Of a stretch of DNA of 64,000 nucleotides, positions 54,742 to 63,727 are shown one piece after another. The stretch's first letter is position 1. The number at the start of each line of letters is the position of its first letter. Below the pieces are notes generated by a model, which saw only the letters and a program-made list of their open reading frames with translations, made no database searches and had not been told where the DNA came from. A program made the position numbers and the translations under genes. The stretch is taken from the NCBI RefSeq assembly GCF_000739995.1, contig NZ_BBJX01000010.1, positions 62,001 to 126,000 of the forward strand. Reading direction: 5' to 3'. Source of the stretch: Comamonas granuli NBRC 101663. GTDB lineage: Bacteria; Pseudomonadota; Gammaproteobacteria; Burkholderiales; Burkholderiaceae_C.

Positions 54742-54770
54742 AACGCGCTGTTCGCCGGTGAAGCCAAGCT
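54742..54770 (-). promoter_or_regulatory. 29-bp repeated upstream element, copy 3
   Basis: AACGCGCTGTTC-N6-GAAGCCAAGCT; on the - strand TTGGCT, 17 bases, GTTCAT. 38 bases before the DUF3489 gene. Confidence 0.6.
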
Positions 54771-54779
54771 CTTTGTGCT

Positions 54780-55046
54780 TCAACGCCTGCGGAGCGACGA
54801 GATGCCCGCTTCGGCCAGTTCAAGGGCTGCGGCATGGAACGCGGTTTCCGCGATCCAGGGCGCGTCCCGAGCGTCATCCAGGAGTTGATCGATTACCGCC
54901 TTGGCTCGTGCGCGCATCGAAGCGCATGCGGCTTCGAGTTCGGCATTGCTGGCGGTAGCCACCTCGTTGCGGCAGGCGCGCACCAAGACCGTCATGGCGG
55001 CTTCGGCGAGCTTGACTGCAAGGGTGTCGGGGGCTGGGTTGTTCAT
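54780..55046 (-). CDS. Small helical phage protein, - strand cluster
   Basis: An 88-residue, all-helical and Ala-rich protein (LAVKLAEAAMTVLVRACRNEVATASNAELEAA, in parts). ATG at 55046 with AAGGAC before it. No family was recognised. Behind copy 4 of the 29-bp element, and divergent from the terminase genes. Confidence 0.55.
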   Translation of the reverse strand: MNNPAPDTLAVKLAEAAMTVLVRACRNEVATASNAELEAACASMRARAKAVIDQLLDDARDAPWIAETAFHAAALELAEAGISSLRRR

Positions 55047-55085
55047 CGTTTGTCCTTTCGACGTGATTGATGGCGTGACGTGATG

Positions 55086-55114
55086 AACGCGCTGTTCCCG
55101 ATGGAAGCCAAGCT
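55086..55114 (-). promoter_or_regulatory. 29-bp repeated upstream element, copy 4
   Basis: AACGCGCTGTTC-N6-GAAGCCAAGCT; on the - strand TTGGCT, 17 bases, GTTCAT. 39 bases before the 54780 gene. Confidence 0.6.
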
Positions 55115-55153
55115 CTTTCTCGACGAAGGACGAACACATGATTGAAGGTGCCG

Positions 55154-55699
55154 ATGGGAATCTCGATTCGCGCCTACGCGCGTCACCGTGGCGTTTCCGA
55201 CGCGGCGGTGCGCAAGGCCATCGCAGCCGGGCGCATCACGCCAAAAGCGGACGGAACCCTTGACCCGCAGCGCGCCGACGCCGAGTGGGCGCGCAACACA
55301 GAAGCGCCACGCACCGGCACGCGCGCTCGCGCCGTTAAGGCTGCGGTGCCGCCGGAAACCGCCACCGTCGCGCCTGTGGGCGACGGTCAGGCCGCCTTGC
55401 CCACCGGCGGTGCGTCGCTGCTGCAAGCGCGCACTGTCAACGAGGTGGTCAAGGCCCAGACGAACAAGGTGCGGCTGGCCCGCCTCAAGGGCGAGCTGGT
55501 CGACCGCAACCAGGCCATCGCCCACGTCTTCAAGCTGGCGCGCGCCGAGCGCGATGCGTGGCTGAACTGGCCCGCGCGTATCTCGGCGCAGATGGCGGCG
55601 CGGCTGGCGGTCGATCCGCACACGATGCACGTCGCGCTGGAAGCCGCCGTGCGCGAGCACTTGCAGGAATTGGGCGATCTGCGCCCGCGCGTGGACTGA
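55154..55699 (+). CDS. Terminase small subunit-like (Nu1-type) protein
   Basis: A 181-residue protein started at ATG 55154, which has AAGGTG before it (a TTG at 55142 is less likely). Residues 3-45 are a winged helix (ISIRAYARHRGVSDAAVRKAIAAGRI). A linker of Pro/Ala leads to a helical end (VRLARLKGELVDRNQAIAHVFKLARAERDAW, in parts) that would contact the large subunit. It lies 10 bases before the GpA gene. Its role is recognition of the packaging site. Confidence 0.75.
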   Translation: MGISIRAYARHRGVSDAAVRKAIAAGRITPKADGTLDPQRADAEWARNTEAPRTGTRARAVKAAVPPETATVAPVGDGQAALPTGGASLLQARTVNEVVKAQTNKVRLARLKGELVDRNQAIAHVFKLARAERDAWLNWPARISAQMAARLAVDPHTMHVALEAAVREHLQELGDLRPRVD

Positions 55700-55709
55700 T
55701 CGGGAACTG

Positions 55710-57671
55710 ATGGACGTCGACTACGAAGGTGCTGCCGAAATCGAACGTGCGTGGCGCGAAGGCTTGACGCCCGATCCGCTGCTCACCGTGTCGGAATGGT
55801 CGGATCGGCACCGGATGCTTTCCAGCAAGGCGTCCGCCGAGCCGGGCCGCTGGCGCACCAGCCGCACGCCATACCTGAAGGCCATCATGGATTGCCTGTC
55901 GCCGACCTCGCCGGTCGAGCGCGTGGTGTTCATGAAGGCCGCCCAGCTCGGCGCGACCGAAATGGGATCGAACTGGATCGGCTACGTGATTCATCACGCG
56001 CCGGGGCCGATGATGGCCGTGTGGCCGACGGTGGAGATGGCCAAGCGCAACTCCAAGCAGCGGATCGACCCGTTGATCGAGGAATCACCCGCGCTGGCCG
56101 AATTGATCGCTCCGGCACGCTCGCGTGATTCGGGCAACACGATTCTGGCGAAGGAGTTTCGCGGCGGCGTGCTGGTGATGACGGGCGCGAACAGCGCCGT
56201 GGGCCTGCGCTCGATGCCGGTGCGGTATCTGTTCCTCGACGAGGTGGACGGCTACCCGCTGGACGTCGAGGGCGAAGGCGACGCGATTTCGCTGGCGGAG
56301 GCGCGCACGCGCACCTTCGCGCGGCGCAAGATCTTCATCGTCTCGACGCCGACGATCTCGGGCGCGTCGGCCATCGAGCGTGAGTACGAAGCCAGCGACC
56401 AGCGTCGCTACTTCGTGCCGTGCCCGCATTGCTCGCACCGGCAATGGCTGCGCTTCGAACAGTTGCGCTGGGACAAGGGCGCGCCGGAGACGGCGGCCTA
56501 CATCTGTGAGTCCTGCGACACCGCGATTGCCGAGCACCATAAGACGTGGATGCTCGAACACGGCGAGTGGCGCGCGATGGCCGAAGGCACGGGCAAGACC
56601 ACGGGATTTCATCTCTCCTCGCTCTACAGCCCGGTCGGCTGGCGCGCGTGGTGCGACATCGCCGCCGCGTGGGAAGCCGCCGTCAGCAAGGAATCCGGCT
56701 CGGCGGCGGCGATCAAGACCTTCAAGAACACCGAACTGGGTGATACCTGGGTCGAGGAAGGCGAAGCACCCGATTGGCAACGACTGGTCGAACGCCGCGA
56801 GGATTACCGCGTCGGCAGCGTGCCGCTGGGCGGCCTGCTGCTGGTCGGCGGCGCGGACGTGCAGAAGGATCGCATCGAAGCATCCATCTGGGCCTTCGGT
56901 CGCGGCAAGGAAGCGTGGCTCGTCGAACATCGCGTGCTGATGGGCGATACCGCCCGCGACGCGGTGTGGAAGCGCCTCGGCGAGTTGATCGCCGAGAACT
57001 GGACGCACGCGTCGGGCGCGGCGATGCCGTTGGCCCGATTGGCGCTGGACACGGGCTTTGCGACGCAGGAGGCCTACGCGTTCGTGCGGGCCTGCCGCGA
57101 TCCCCGCGTGATGGCGGTCAAGGGCGTGCCGCGTGGCGCAGCGCTGATCGGCACACCAACGGCCATCGATGTCTCGCAGGGCGGCAAGAAGCTGCGCCGG
57201 GGCATCAAGGTGTTCACGGTGGCGGTCGGCATCGCCAAGCTGGAGTTCTACAACAACCTGCGCAAGAGCGCGGATGTCAGCGAGGACGACGTGACCACGG
57301 TCTACCCGACGGGGTTCGTCCACTTGCCCAAGATCGACGCCGAGTTCATCCAGCAGCTCTGTGCCGAGCAACTGATCACCCGCCGCGACCGCAACGGTTT
57401 CCCTGTGCGCGAGTGGCAAAAGATGCGCGAGCGCAACGAGGCGCTCGACTGCTACGTCTACGCCCGCGCCGCAGCAGCGGCGGCGGGACTGGATCGCTTC
57501 GAGGAACGCCACTGGCGGGAATTGGAGCGCCAACTCGGGATGGAGCGGCCACCGGATGAGCCGCCCCCGATTCAAACCTTCGACCCAGACGAGGCCACCC
57601 AACGCGGTGGCCTCGCTGTTTCTGCAACCCCATCACGTCGGCGGGTCATCAAGAGCCGCTGGCTGTCCTGA
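55710..57671 (+). CDS. Terminase large subunit, GpA family
   Basis: A 653-residue packaging motor and nuclease. LTVSEWSDRHRML opens the domain; VVFMKAAQLGATEM gives the Walker A-like loop (lambda GpA type), and YLFLDEVDGYP is Walker B. CPHCSHRQWLRF...CESC is the GpA zinc ribbon, and GADVQKDRIEASIWAFGRG begins the nuclease domain. It starts 10 bases after the small subunit gene. Confidence 0.93.
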   Translation: MDVDYEGAAEIERAWREGLTPDPLLTVSEWSDRHRMLSSKASAEPGRWRTSRTPYLKAIMDCLSPTSPVERVVFMKAAQLGATEMGSNWIGYVIHHAPGPMMAVWPTVEMAKRNSKQRIDPLIEESPALAELIAPARSRDSGNTILAKEFRGGVLVMTGANSAVGLRSMPVRYLFLDEVDGYPLDVEGEGDAISLAEARTRTFARRKIFIVSTPTISGASAIEREYEASDQRRYFVPCPHCSHRQWLRFEQLRWDKGAPETAAYICESCDTAIAEHHKTWMLEHGEWRAMAEGTGKTTGFHLSSLYSPVGWRAWCDIAAAWEAAVSKESGSAAAIKTFKNTELGDTWVEEGEAPDWQRLVERREDYRVGSVPLGGLLLVGGADVQKDRIEASIWAFGRGKEAWLVEHRVLMGDTARDAVWKRLGELIAENWTHASGAAMPLARLALDTGFATQEAYAFVRACRDPRVMAVKGVPRGAALIGTPTAIDVSQGGKKLRRGIKVFTVAVGIAKLEFYNNLRKSADVSEDDVTTVYPTGFVHLPKIDAEFIQQLCAEQLITRRDRNGFPVREWQKMRERNEALDCYVYARAAAAAAGLDRFEERHWRELERQLGMERPPDEPPPIQTFDPDEATQRGGLAVSATPSRRRVIKSRWLS

Positions 57672-57688
57672 CACATCGAGGAGTTTTC

Positions 57689-58180
57689 ATGAGTCTTGCC
57701 ACCCGCATCGAGAGCCTGGTCATCCGGGTCGCCCAGGAGTTCAACGACGTCCGGGCGACGGCAGGCAATCTCGCCAGCCTGTCCACCACCGACAAATCGA
57801 GTCTGGTCGCGGCGATCAACGAGTTGAAGGCGGCGGTGCTGTCCGCGACGGCCATCGACGACAACCAGATCGGAACCTCTACCACCTACTCGTCGAACAA
57901 GATCGTGTCGCTGCTCGATGCGCTCAAGGCCGACATCTTGGGTGGAGCGGACGCCGCCTACGACACCCTGGTCGAGATCCAGCAGCTGCTGCAGAACGGC
58001 ACGAGCGGACTGGACGCGCTCCTGGCCGCAGTCAATCTGCGCGTGCGCTTCGACGCGGCGCAGACCCTCACTGTGGCCGAGCAGCTGCAGGCCCGCACCA
58101 ACATCGGCGCAGTCGCTGCCGCCGATGTCGGCAACACCGACACCGACTTCGTCGTGATCTTCGACGGGGCGCTGGCCTGA
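57689..58180 (+). CDS. Phage tail-fibre-like or neck-associated protein
   Basis: A 163-residue protein with repeat blocks found in tail-fibre and head-neck proteins: STTDKSSLVAAINELKAAV, IGTSTTYSSNKIVSLLDALK, and a motif AQTLTVAEQLQARTNIGA common at fibre ends. It overlaps the next gene (TGATG). Its place between terminase and gpW is unusual for a fibre; a decoration or accessory role is possible. Confidence 0.55.
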   Translation: MSLATRIESLVIRVAQEFNDVRATAGNLASLSTTDKSSLVAAINELKAAVLSATAIDDNQIGTSTTYSSNKIVSLLDALKADILGGADAAYDTLVEIQQLLQNGTSGLDALLAAVNLRVRFDAAQTLTVAEQLQARTNIGAVAAADVGNTDTDFVVIFDGALA

Positions 58181-58572
58181 TGAGTCTGGCGTCCAGCATC
58201 GCCGCGCTGGCCGCGCGCATCGGCTTCGAGGTGAAAACCAAGATCGACGCCACGCATCCGGGCGTCGCCCGGGTGTGGGTGAGCTTCGGCTACGTGGGCG
58301 GTCAGGTCGTGATCGGCAGCGCACGCAACGTGGCCAGTGTCGTGCGCACGGCGGCGGGCCGGTACCGCGTGCATTTCGCGGTGCCAATGCCGGATGCGAA
58401 CTACTGCTGGACGGCGCTCGCGCGCAGCAGCACCAACAGCGGTCAGCAGCGCGTGGCCATCGTGCGCGCCAGCTCCGACCTCAAGACGGCCCAGTACGTC
58501 GACCTCTCCTGCGCGACGACCGCTGCGTCGTTCGACGACTCCTCCGAAATCAACCTCGTGGTGTACCGCTGA
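58180..58572 (+). CDS. Phage virion-associated protein of unknown role
   Basis: A 130-residue beta-rich protein (ARVWVSFGYVGGQVVIGSARNV, then RYRVHFAVPMPDANYCWTALAR, and AQYVDLSCATTAASFDDSSEIN). This resembles small carboxyl-terminal domains of phage fibre proteins. It overlaps both neighbours (58180 and 58572). Function inferred only from position. Confidence 0.5.
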   Translation: MSLASSIAALAARIGFEVKTKIDATHPGVARVWVSFGYVGGQVVIGSARNVASVVRTAAGRYRVHFAVPMPDANYCWTALARSSTNSGQQRVAIVRASSDLKTAQYVDLSCATTAASFDDSSEINLVVYR

Positions 58573-58793
58573 TGGCCTACACAGAAGTCCAACTCCAGGC
58601 GCTGGAAACCGCGCTCGCCAAGGGCGAGAAGCGCGTGAGCTTCGGCGACAAGACCGTGGAGTACCGCTCGGTCGAGGAACTGAAGGACGCGATCCGCGAG
58701 GTCAAGCGCGGCCTGCTGGAGCAAGCCGCCGCCAGCGGACTGTGGCCGGGCGCGCCGCGCCAGATCCGCATCACCACGGGCAAGGGGTTCTGA
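58572..58793 (+). CDS. gpW-like head-tail joining protein
   Basis: A 73-residue protein of the lambda gpW type: TEVQLQALETALAKGEKRVSFGDKTVEYRSVEELKDAI, in parts, with a helix-hairpin-helix fold. It completes the head so that tails can join. In place between terminase and portal, and overlaps the preceding gene by one base. Confidence 0.88.
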   Translation: MAYTEVQLQALETALAKGEKRVSFGDKTVEYRSVEELKDAIREVKRGLLEQAAASGLWPGAPRQIRITTGKGF

Positions 58794-58794
58794 C

Positions 58795-60321
58795 ATGGCG
58801 TGGTTCGCCCAAACCGTGCGCCGCCTGTTCGGCCAGTCGCCAGTCCACGAAGCCGCAGGCCGGGGCCGACGTTCGCTGGCGTGGATGCCCGGCAATCCGG
58901 GCGCGGTGGCCGCGATGCTGGCCACCCACACCGACCTGCGCATCAAGAGCCGCGACCTCGTGCGTCGCAATGCGTGGGCGCAGGCCGCGCTCGACGCCTT
59001 CGTCGCCAACGCCGTCGGCACCGGCATCAAGCCGCAGAGCCTGTCGGATGACGAGCACTTCAAGGCCGACGTGCAGGCGCTGTGGCGCGATTGGACGGAG
59101 GAAGCCGACGCGGCGGGCCAGACCGATTTCTACGGCCTGCAAGCCTTGGCCTGCCGCTCGATGCTCGAAGGCGGCGAATGCCTGATCCGGCTGCGTCCGC
59201 GCCGTGTCGAGGACGGCTTGGCCGTGCCCTTGCAGCTTCAACTGCTGGAGTCCGAGCACCTGCCGATCCACCTCAACACAGACCTGCCGTCTGGCAACGT
59301 CGTGCGCTCGGGCATCGAGTTCGATGCGCTGGGTCGGCGCGTCGCCTACCACCTGTACCGCTCGCATCCGGAGGACGGGCGGCTCGCGCCGATGTCGGGC
59401 CAGGGCGGCATGGAGACCGTGCGCGTGGATGCGCGCGAAGTCATCCACCTGTACCGCGTGCTGCGCCCCGGCCAGATTCGCGGCGAGCCGTGGCTGTCGC
59501 GGGCGCTGGTCAAGCTCAACGAACTCGACCAGTACGACGACGCCGAGCTGGTGCGCAAGAAAACGGCCGCGATGTTCGCGGGCTTCGTCACGCGCCAGAA
59601 CCCCGAAGACAACCTGATGGGCGAAGGCGCGGCCAACGGCGACGGCATCGCGCTCGCCGGACTGGAACCGGGCACCTTGCAGATCCTGGAGCCGGGCGAG
59701 GACATCAAGTTCTCCGATCCGGCCGACGTGGGCAGTTCGTATTCCGAGTTCCTGCGCACGCAGTTCCGCGCGGTCGCCGCCGCCATCGGCATCACCTACG
59801 AGCAACTGACCGGCGACCTGACGGGCGTGAACTACTCGTCCATCCGGGCCGGGCTGCTGGAGTTCCGCCGCCGCTGCGAGATGGTGCAGCACTCGGTGCT
59901 GGTGCATCAGATGTGTCGTCCGGTGTGGGCCGCGTGGATGAAGCAGGCCGTGCTCGCGGGCGCGCTCGATGCACCGGGTTTCGCGCGCGGCGGGCCCACG
60001 CGCCGCCGCCAGTGCCTCGCGGTGAAGTGGATTCCGCAAGGCTGGCAGTGGGTCGATCCGGAGAAGGAATACAAGGCCATGCTGATGGCGATCCGCGCGG
60101 GCTTGATGAGCCGCTCGGAAGCCATCTCGGCCAACGGCTACGACGCCGAAGACGTCGACCGCGAGATCGCCGCCGACAACCAGCGCGCCGACGACCTCGG
60201 CCTGATCTTCGATTCCGACCCTCGCCATACGTCGAAGGACGGCGCGAATGTGCGTGATGGGGCGGAACCCAACCGCAACGCCGTCACGCCCGACGCCACC
60301 AGCGGCGATTCCATCGCCTGA
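58795..60321 (+). CDS. Phage portal protein, lambda GpB family
   Basis: A 508-residue portal. Family blocks: RIKSRDLVRRNAWAQAALDAFVANAVGTGIKP, in parts, FLRTQFRAVAAAIGITYEQLTGDLTGVNYSSIRAG, in parts, and EVIHLYRVLRPGQIRGEPWLS. It forms the dodecameric DNA gateway of the capsid. It starts just after gpW and precedes the protease gene by 22 bases. Confidence 0.93.
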   Translation: MAWFAQTVRRLFGQSPVHEAAGRGRRSLAWMPGNPGAVAAMLATHTDLRIKSRDLVRRNAWAQAALDAFVANAVGTGIKPQSLSDDEHFKADVQALWRDWTEEADAAGQTDFYGLQALACRSMLEGGECLIRLRPRRVEDGLAVPLQLQLLESEHLPIHLNTDLPSGNVVRSGIEFDALGRRVAYHLYRSHPEDGRLAPMSGQGGMETVRVDAREVIHLYRVLRPGQIRGEPWLSRALVKLNELDQYDDAELVRKKTAAMFAGFVTRQNPEDNLMGEGAANGDGIALAGLEPGTLQILEPGEDIKFSDPADVGSSYSEFLRTQFRAVAAAIGITYEQLTGDLTGVNYSSIRAGLLEFRRRCEMVQHSVLVHQMCRPVWAAWMKQAVLAGALDAPGFARGGPTRRRQCLAVKWIPQGWQWVDPEKEYKAMLMAIRAGLMSRSEAISANGYDAEDVDREIAADNQRADDLGLIFDSDPRHTSKDGANVRDGAEPNRNAVTPDATSGDSIA

Positions 60322-60343
60322 CCGTTCTTCCAGAAGGATTCCC

Positions 60344-61582
60344 ATGACCGTGCTGCCTCATCTGGCGGCGCGCCTGTTTGGCGTGCCGCTGGCGATCCAT
60401 CGCCCGAAACTCGACGTCATCCTCTCCGTGCTCGGCGCGCGCATCGGCCTCACCGATCTCGCCGCACCCGTGGGCTACACGCCGGTGACGCGCGCGCCGA
60501 CGCCCGCCAGCGGCAAGGTCGCCGTCATCCCGATCCACGGCACGCTGGTGCGCCGCACCTCTGGTCTCGAGGCCGAATCAGGCCTCGCCAGCTATACCGG
60601 CATCGCCGCGCAACTGGACGCCGCGCTCGCCAGCCCCGAGGTCGCGGCCATCCTGCTCGACGTCGATTCGCCCGGCGGTGAATCAGGTGGCGTGTTTGAT
60701 CTGGCCGACCGCATCCGGGCGGCGGCGCAGGCGAAGCCGGTCTGGGCCGTGGCCAACGACATGGCGTTCTCGGCGGCCTACGCGCTGGCGTCCGCCGCCA
60801 CACGCGTGTTCGTCGCGCGCACCGGCGGCGTCGGCTCGATTGGCGTCATCGCCATGCACGTCGATCAGTCGGCGAAGGACGCGAAGGACGGCGTTCGCTA
60901 CACCGCCGTGTTCGCGGGCGAACGCAAGAACGACCTCAACCCGCACGAGCCGATCTCCGACGCCGCGCACGCGGTGCTCAAGGCCGAGGTGGATCGCGTC
61001 TACGAGCTGTTCGTCGAGACCGTCGCGCGCCATCGCGGCCTCGACGCGGACGTCGTGCGCGCCACCGAAGCCGGCCTGTTCTTCGGCCCGAATGCCGTCG
61101 CCACCGGACTGGCCGATGCGGTCGGCGGTTTCGACGACGCGCTCGCCCAGCTCACGCAATCGCTTTCCCCACTCCCGACTCAGGTGGCTCCGGCCAGCCA
61201 AGCGGGCTTTCTTCGTAACCACCAGATGGAGTCATCCATGAATGAACGATCCGACCCCGCTGCTCTTGATCGGCCTGTTGCTGATCCTGCTGGCAGTCCT
61301 CCTCAACCGTCCGCCGCCACCACGTTGAGTGTGGCCGACGCCATCGAGATCGCGCAGACCTGCACGCTCGCCGGTCGCGCCGACCTGATCGCGGGCTTCC
61401 TCGAAACCAACACTGCACCTGCCACGGTACGCGGCCGACTGCTCGCGGCGCAGGCCGAGGCCAGCCCCGAAATCGTCAGCCGCATCGCGCCCGACGCCGC
61501 GCGTCCTGCGGCCAGCAATCCGCTGATCGACGCGGCCAAGCAGCTCGCGGCGCAGTCCACCGCCTTCAAGAAGGAGATCTGA
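60344..61582 (+). CDS. S49-family prohead protease (GpC-like)
   Basis: A 412-residue ClpP-fold serine protease. DVDSPGGESGG at 106-116 is the conserved loop, the nucleophile is S143 in NDMAFSAAYALAS, and the general base is K195 in GERKNDLNP. After about residue 280 an Ala/Pro-rich tail follows. It matures the capsid, as lambda gpC does. Its 3' end includes a scaffold-like reading frame in the same phase. Confidence 0.88.
   Translation: MTVLPHLAARLFGVPLAIHRPKLDVILSVLGARIGLTDLAAPVGYTPVTRAPTPASGKVAVIPIHGTLVRRTSGLEAESGLASYTGIAAQLDAALASPEVAAILLDVDSPGGESGGVFDLADRIRAAAQAKPVWAVANDMAFSAAYALASAATRVFVARTGGVGSIGVIAMHVDQSAKDAKDGVRYTAVFAGERKNDLNPHEPISDAAHAVLKAEVDRVYELFVETVARHRGLDADVVRATEAGLFFGPNAVATGLADAVGGFDDALAQLTQSLSPLPTQVAPASQAGFLRNHQMESSMNERSDPAALDRPVADPAGSPPQPSAATTLSVADAIEIAQTCTLAGRADLIAGFLETNTAPATVRGRLLAAQAEASPEIVSRIAPDAARPAASNPLIDAAKQLAAQSTAFKKEI
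61238..61582 (+). CDS. Possible internal-start scaffold (Nu3-like)
   Basis: An ATG at 61238 has a good GGAG site 6 bases upstream, inside the protease gene and in frame. The resulting 114-residue product is Ala-rich and helical (VADAIEIAQTCTLAGRADLIAGF; DAAKQLAAQSTAFKKEI), like the Nu3 scaffold inside lambda gene C. Not proven by sequence alone. Confidence 0.5.
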   Translation: MNERSDPAALDRPVADPAGSPPQPSAATTLSVADAIEIAQTCTLAGRADLIAGFLETNTAPATVRGRLLAAQAEASPEIVSRIAPDAARPAASNPLIDAAKQLAAQSTAFKKEI

Positions 61583-61583
61583 A

Positions 61584-61961
61584 ATGTCCGTTCTCGCCGA
61601 ACCGCTGAATCTGGGTGACCTGCTCAAGTACGAAGCGCCGAACCTCTACTCGCGCGACCGCGTCACGGTCGCTTCCGGTCAGAACCTGTCGCTGGGCACC
61701 GTCGTCGGCATCGTCACCGCCACCGGCAAGTACAAGCAGCTCGATCCATCCGCCGAGGACGGCACGCAGGTCGCCGCAGGCGTGCTGCTGCAAGCCTGCG
61801 ACGCGGCATTGATCGACCGTGATGACGGCCTCGTCGTCGCGCGCCACGCCATCGTCGCCAACCACGCACTTGCGTGGCCCGACGCCATCACCACCGCCGA
61901 ACAACTCACCGCGATTGCGCAGCTCAAGGCGCTGGGCGTGCTCGTCCGTCAAGGAGCCTGA
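61584..61961 (+). CDS. Head decoration protein (gpD-like)
   Basis: A 125-residue beta-rich protein (VTVASGQNLSLGTVVGIVTATGKYKQLDP, in parts, and AGVLLQACDAALIDRDDGLVVARHAIV) in the position of lambda gpD. Its trimers brace the capsid. It starts 1 base after the protease stop, and the capsid gene follows 2 bases later. Confidence 0.87.
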   Translation: MSVLAEPLNLGDLLKYEAPNLYSRDRVTVASGQNLSLGTVVGIVTATGKYKQLDPSAEDGTQVAAGVLLQACDAALIDRDDGLVVARHAIVANHALAWPDAITTAEQLTAIAQLKALGVLVRQGA

Positions 61962-61963
61962 CC

Positions 61964-62968
61964 ATGAACAACCCCTTCAGCAATCCCGCGTTCTCGATGG
62001 CCGCGCTGACCGCTGCCATCAACATCCTGCCCAATCGCTACGGGCGTCTGGAAGAACTGAACCTGATGCCGCCCAAGCCGGTGCGTCAGCGCCAGATCGT
62101 CGTCGAGGAAATGAACGGCGTGCTCAACCTGCTGCCCACGCTGCCGCCGGGCTCGCCCGGTACGGTCGGCGTGCGTGGCAAGCGCAAGCTGCGCTCCTTC
62201 GTCGTGCCGCACATCCCGCACGACGACGTGGTGCTGCCCGAGGAAGTGCAAGGCATCCGCGCCTTCGGTTCGGAAACGGAAACCGAGACGGTCGCGGGCG
62301 TGGTCGCACGCCATTTGGAGACGATGCGCAACAAGCATGCGATCACGCTGGAGCACCTGCGTGTCGGCGCGCTCAAGGGCGTGATCCTCGATGCGGACGG
62401 CTCGGTGCTCTACGACCTGTTCGACGCCTTCGAGATCGCGCAGCAGACGGTGGCTTTCGAGCTGGGCACGGCGGGCACCAACGTCAAGGCCAAGTGCGGC
62501 ACCGTGCTGGCGACCATCGAGGAGAACCTCAAGGGCGAGTTCATGAACGGCGTCCATTGTCTGTGCTCGCCGGAGTTCTTCGCCGCGCTCACCGGCCACG
62601 CCAAGGTCGAGAAGGCCTTCGAGAACTGGCAGAACGGCGCCATCCTCATCAACGACGTGCGGCGCGGCTTCACCTACGGCGGCATCACATTCGAGGAGTA
62701 CCGGGGTCAGGCCACCGATGCCAACGGCACCGCGCGCCGCTTCATCGCCGCTGGTGAGGCCCATGCCTTCCCTCTGGGCACCATCGATACCTTCGGCACC
62801 TACTTCGCGCCGGCGGACTTCAACGAGACCGTGAACACGGTCGGCCAGCCGCTGTACGCCAGGCAGGAGCCGCGCAAGTTCGACCGTGGTACCGATCTGC
62901 ACACGCAGTCCAACCCGCTGCCGATGTGCCACCGCCCCGGCGTGCTGGTGAAGTTGACGGTGGCGTGA
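61964..62968 (+). CDS. Major capsid protein, lambda gpE family
   Basis: A 334-residue HK97-fold coat protein of the gpE type: ALTAAINILPNRYGRLEELNLM at the start, VPHIPHDDVVLPEEVQGIRAFGSE (the axial loop), and DILINDVRRGFTYGGITFEEYRG (ILINDVRRGF...). The end (QSNPLPMCHRPGVLVKLTV) is family typical. The capsid gene is coupled with gpD. Very confident. Confidence 0.95.
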   Translation: MNNPFSNPAFSMAALTAAINILPNRYGRLEELNLMPPKPVRQRQIVVEEMNGVLNLLPTLPPGSPGTVGVRGKRKLRSFVVPHIPHDDVVLPEEVQGIRAFGSETETETVAGVVARHLETMRNKHAITLEHLRVGALKGVILDADGSVLYDLFDAFEIAQQTVAFELGTAGTNVKAKCGTVLATIEENLKGEFMNGVHCLCSPEFFAALTGHAKVEKAFENWQNGAILINDVRRGFTYGGITFEEYRGQATDANGTARRFIAAGEAHAFPLGTIDTFGTYFAPADFNETVNTVGQPLYARQEPRKFDRGTDLHTQSNPLPMCHRPGVLVKLTVA

Positions 62969-63270
62969 TGGGCATCGTCGAGCAGATCTACGCGTCGGCC
63001 GCCAACGCCGGGCTCCTGAAGGACTGCCAGTGGCGTCCTTCGGACGGCTCGCCGCCGCAGAGCCACCCGGTTGGCTTCGCCGCGCCGGACGACACGGTGC
63101 TCGACGGCCTGACGCTGAGCACCGAGTACGTGATGACCTATCCCGCGTCCATCTTCGTTGGGCTCGCACAGCGCGAGCCGGTCGAGATCGATGGCGTGAC
63201 CTTCCTGGTGCGTGACATCCGGGCCGTGGGCGACGGCACCGAGATGCGCGCCCATCTCACCCGGATGTAG
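62968..63270 (+). CDS. Head-tail joining protein (gpFII-like)
   Basis: A 100-residue protein with the head-tail connector layout (EQIYASAANAGLLKDCQWRP, then TEYVMTYPASIFVGLAQREPVEIDG, in parts, and FLVRDIRAVGDGTEMRAHLTRM). It overlaps the capsid gene by one base. Its role is docking tails to filled heads. Confidence 0.78.
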   Translation: MGIVEQIYASAANAGLLKDCQWRPSDGSPPQSHPVGFAAPDDTVLDGLTLSTEYVMTYPASIFVGLAQREPVEIDGVTFLVRDIRAVGDGTEMRAHLTRM

Positions 63271-63274
63271 CGCG

Positions 63275-63721
63275 ATGGCTGGCAACTCGATCCGCGAACA
63301 GATCCTGCTCGCGGCGCTGGCGGCTGTCCGTCCACACGCGGAATCTCTCGGGGCAACGCTGCACCGCTCGCCCACGGTGGCCATCAGCCGGGAGCAGTGC
63401 CCGGCGCTGGCGCTGTTCCCCGAGTCGGAGTCCATCACCGAACGCGCCAACGACCGCGTCACCCGCGAACTCACCGTCCGCGTCGTGGCGCTGGCCCGCG
63501 CCGTTCCGCCCGCCGTCCCGGAAACCGAAGCCGACCGGCTGCTCACCGCCGCCCACGCCGCCTTGATGGCGGACGGGAATCTCGGCGGGCTGTGCTTAAG
63601 CATCCGCGAGCAGGAATGCGAGTGGGAGGTGGAGGACGCCGACGCGGTGGCCGTGGCGCTCCCGGCGCGCTACCGCATCACGTACCGGACGCTGGCCAAT
63701 GACCTCTCAACCCCTGGATGA
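63275..63721 (+). CDS. Tail terminator-like protein
   Basis: A 148-residue protein started at ATG 63275. It reads IREQILLAALAAVRPHAESLGATLHRSPTV, in parts, and ERANDRVTRELTVRVVALARAVPPAVPETEADRLL, in parts, similar to gpU-type tail completion proteins. It lies between the connector and tail tube genes as expected. Confidence 0.7.
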   Translation: MAGNSIREQILLAALAAVRPHAESLGATLHRSPTVAISREQCPALALFPESESITERANDRVTRELTVRVVALARAVPPAVPETEADRLLTAAHAALMADGNLGGLCLSIREQECEWEVEDADAVAVALPARYRITYRTLANDLSTPG

Positions 63722-63727
63722 CCACCC

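Noticed and set aside
53635-55114. CRISPR array from the repeated 29-bp elements
   Set aside because: Only four copies, 340-650 bases apart with genes between them, and each repeat has a variable centre; no cas genes.
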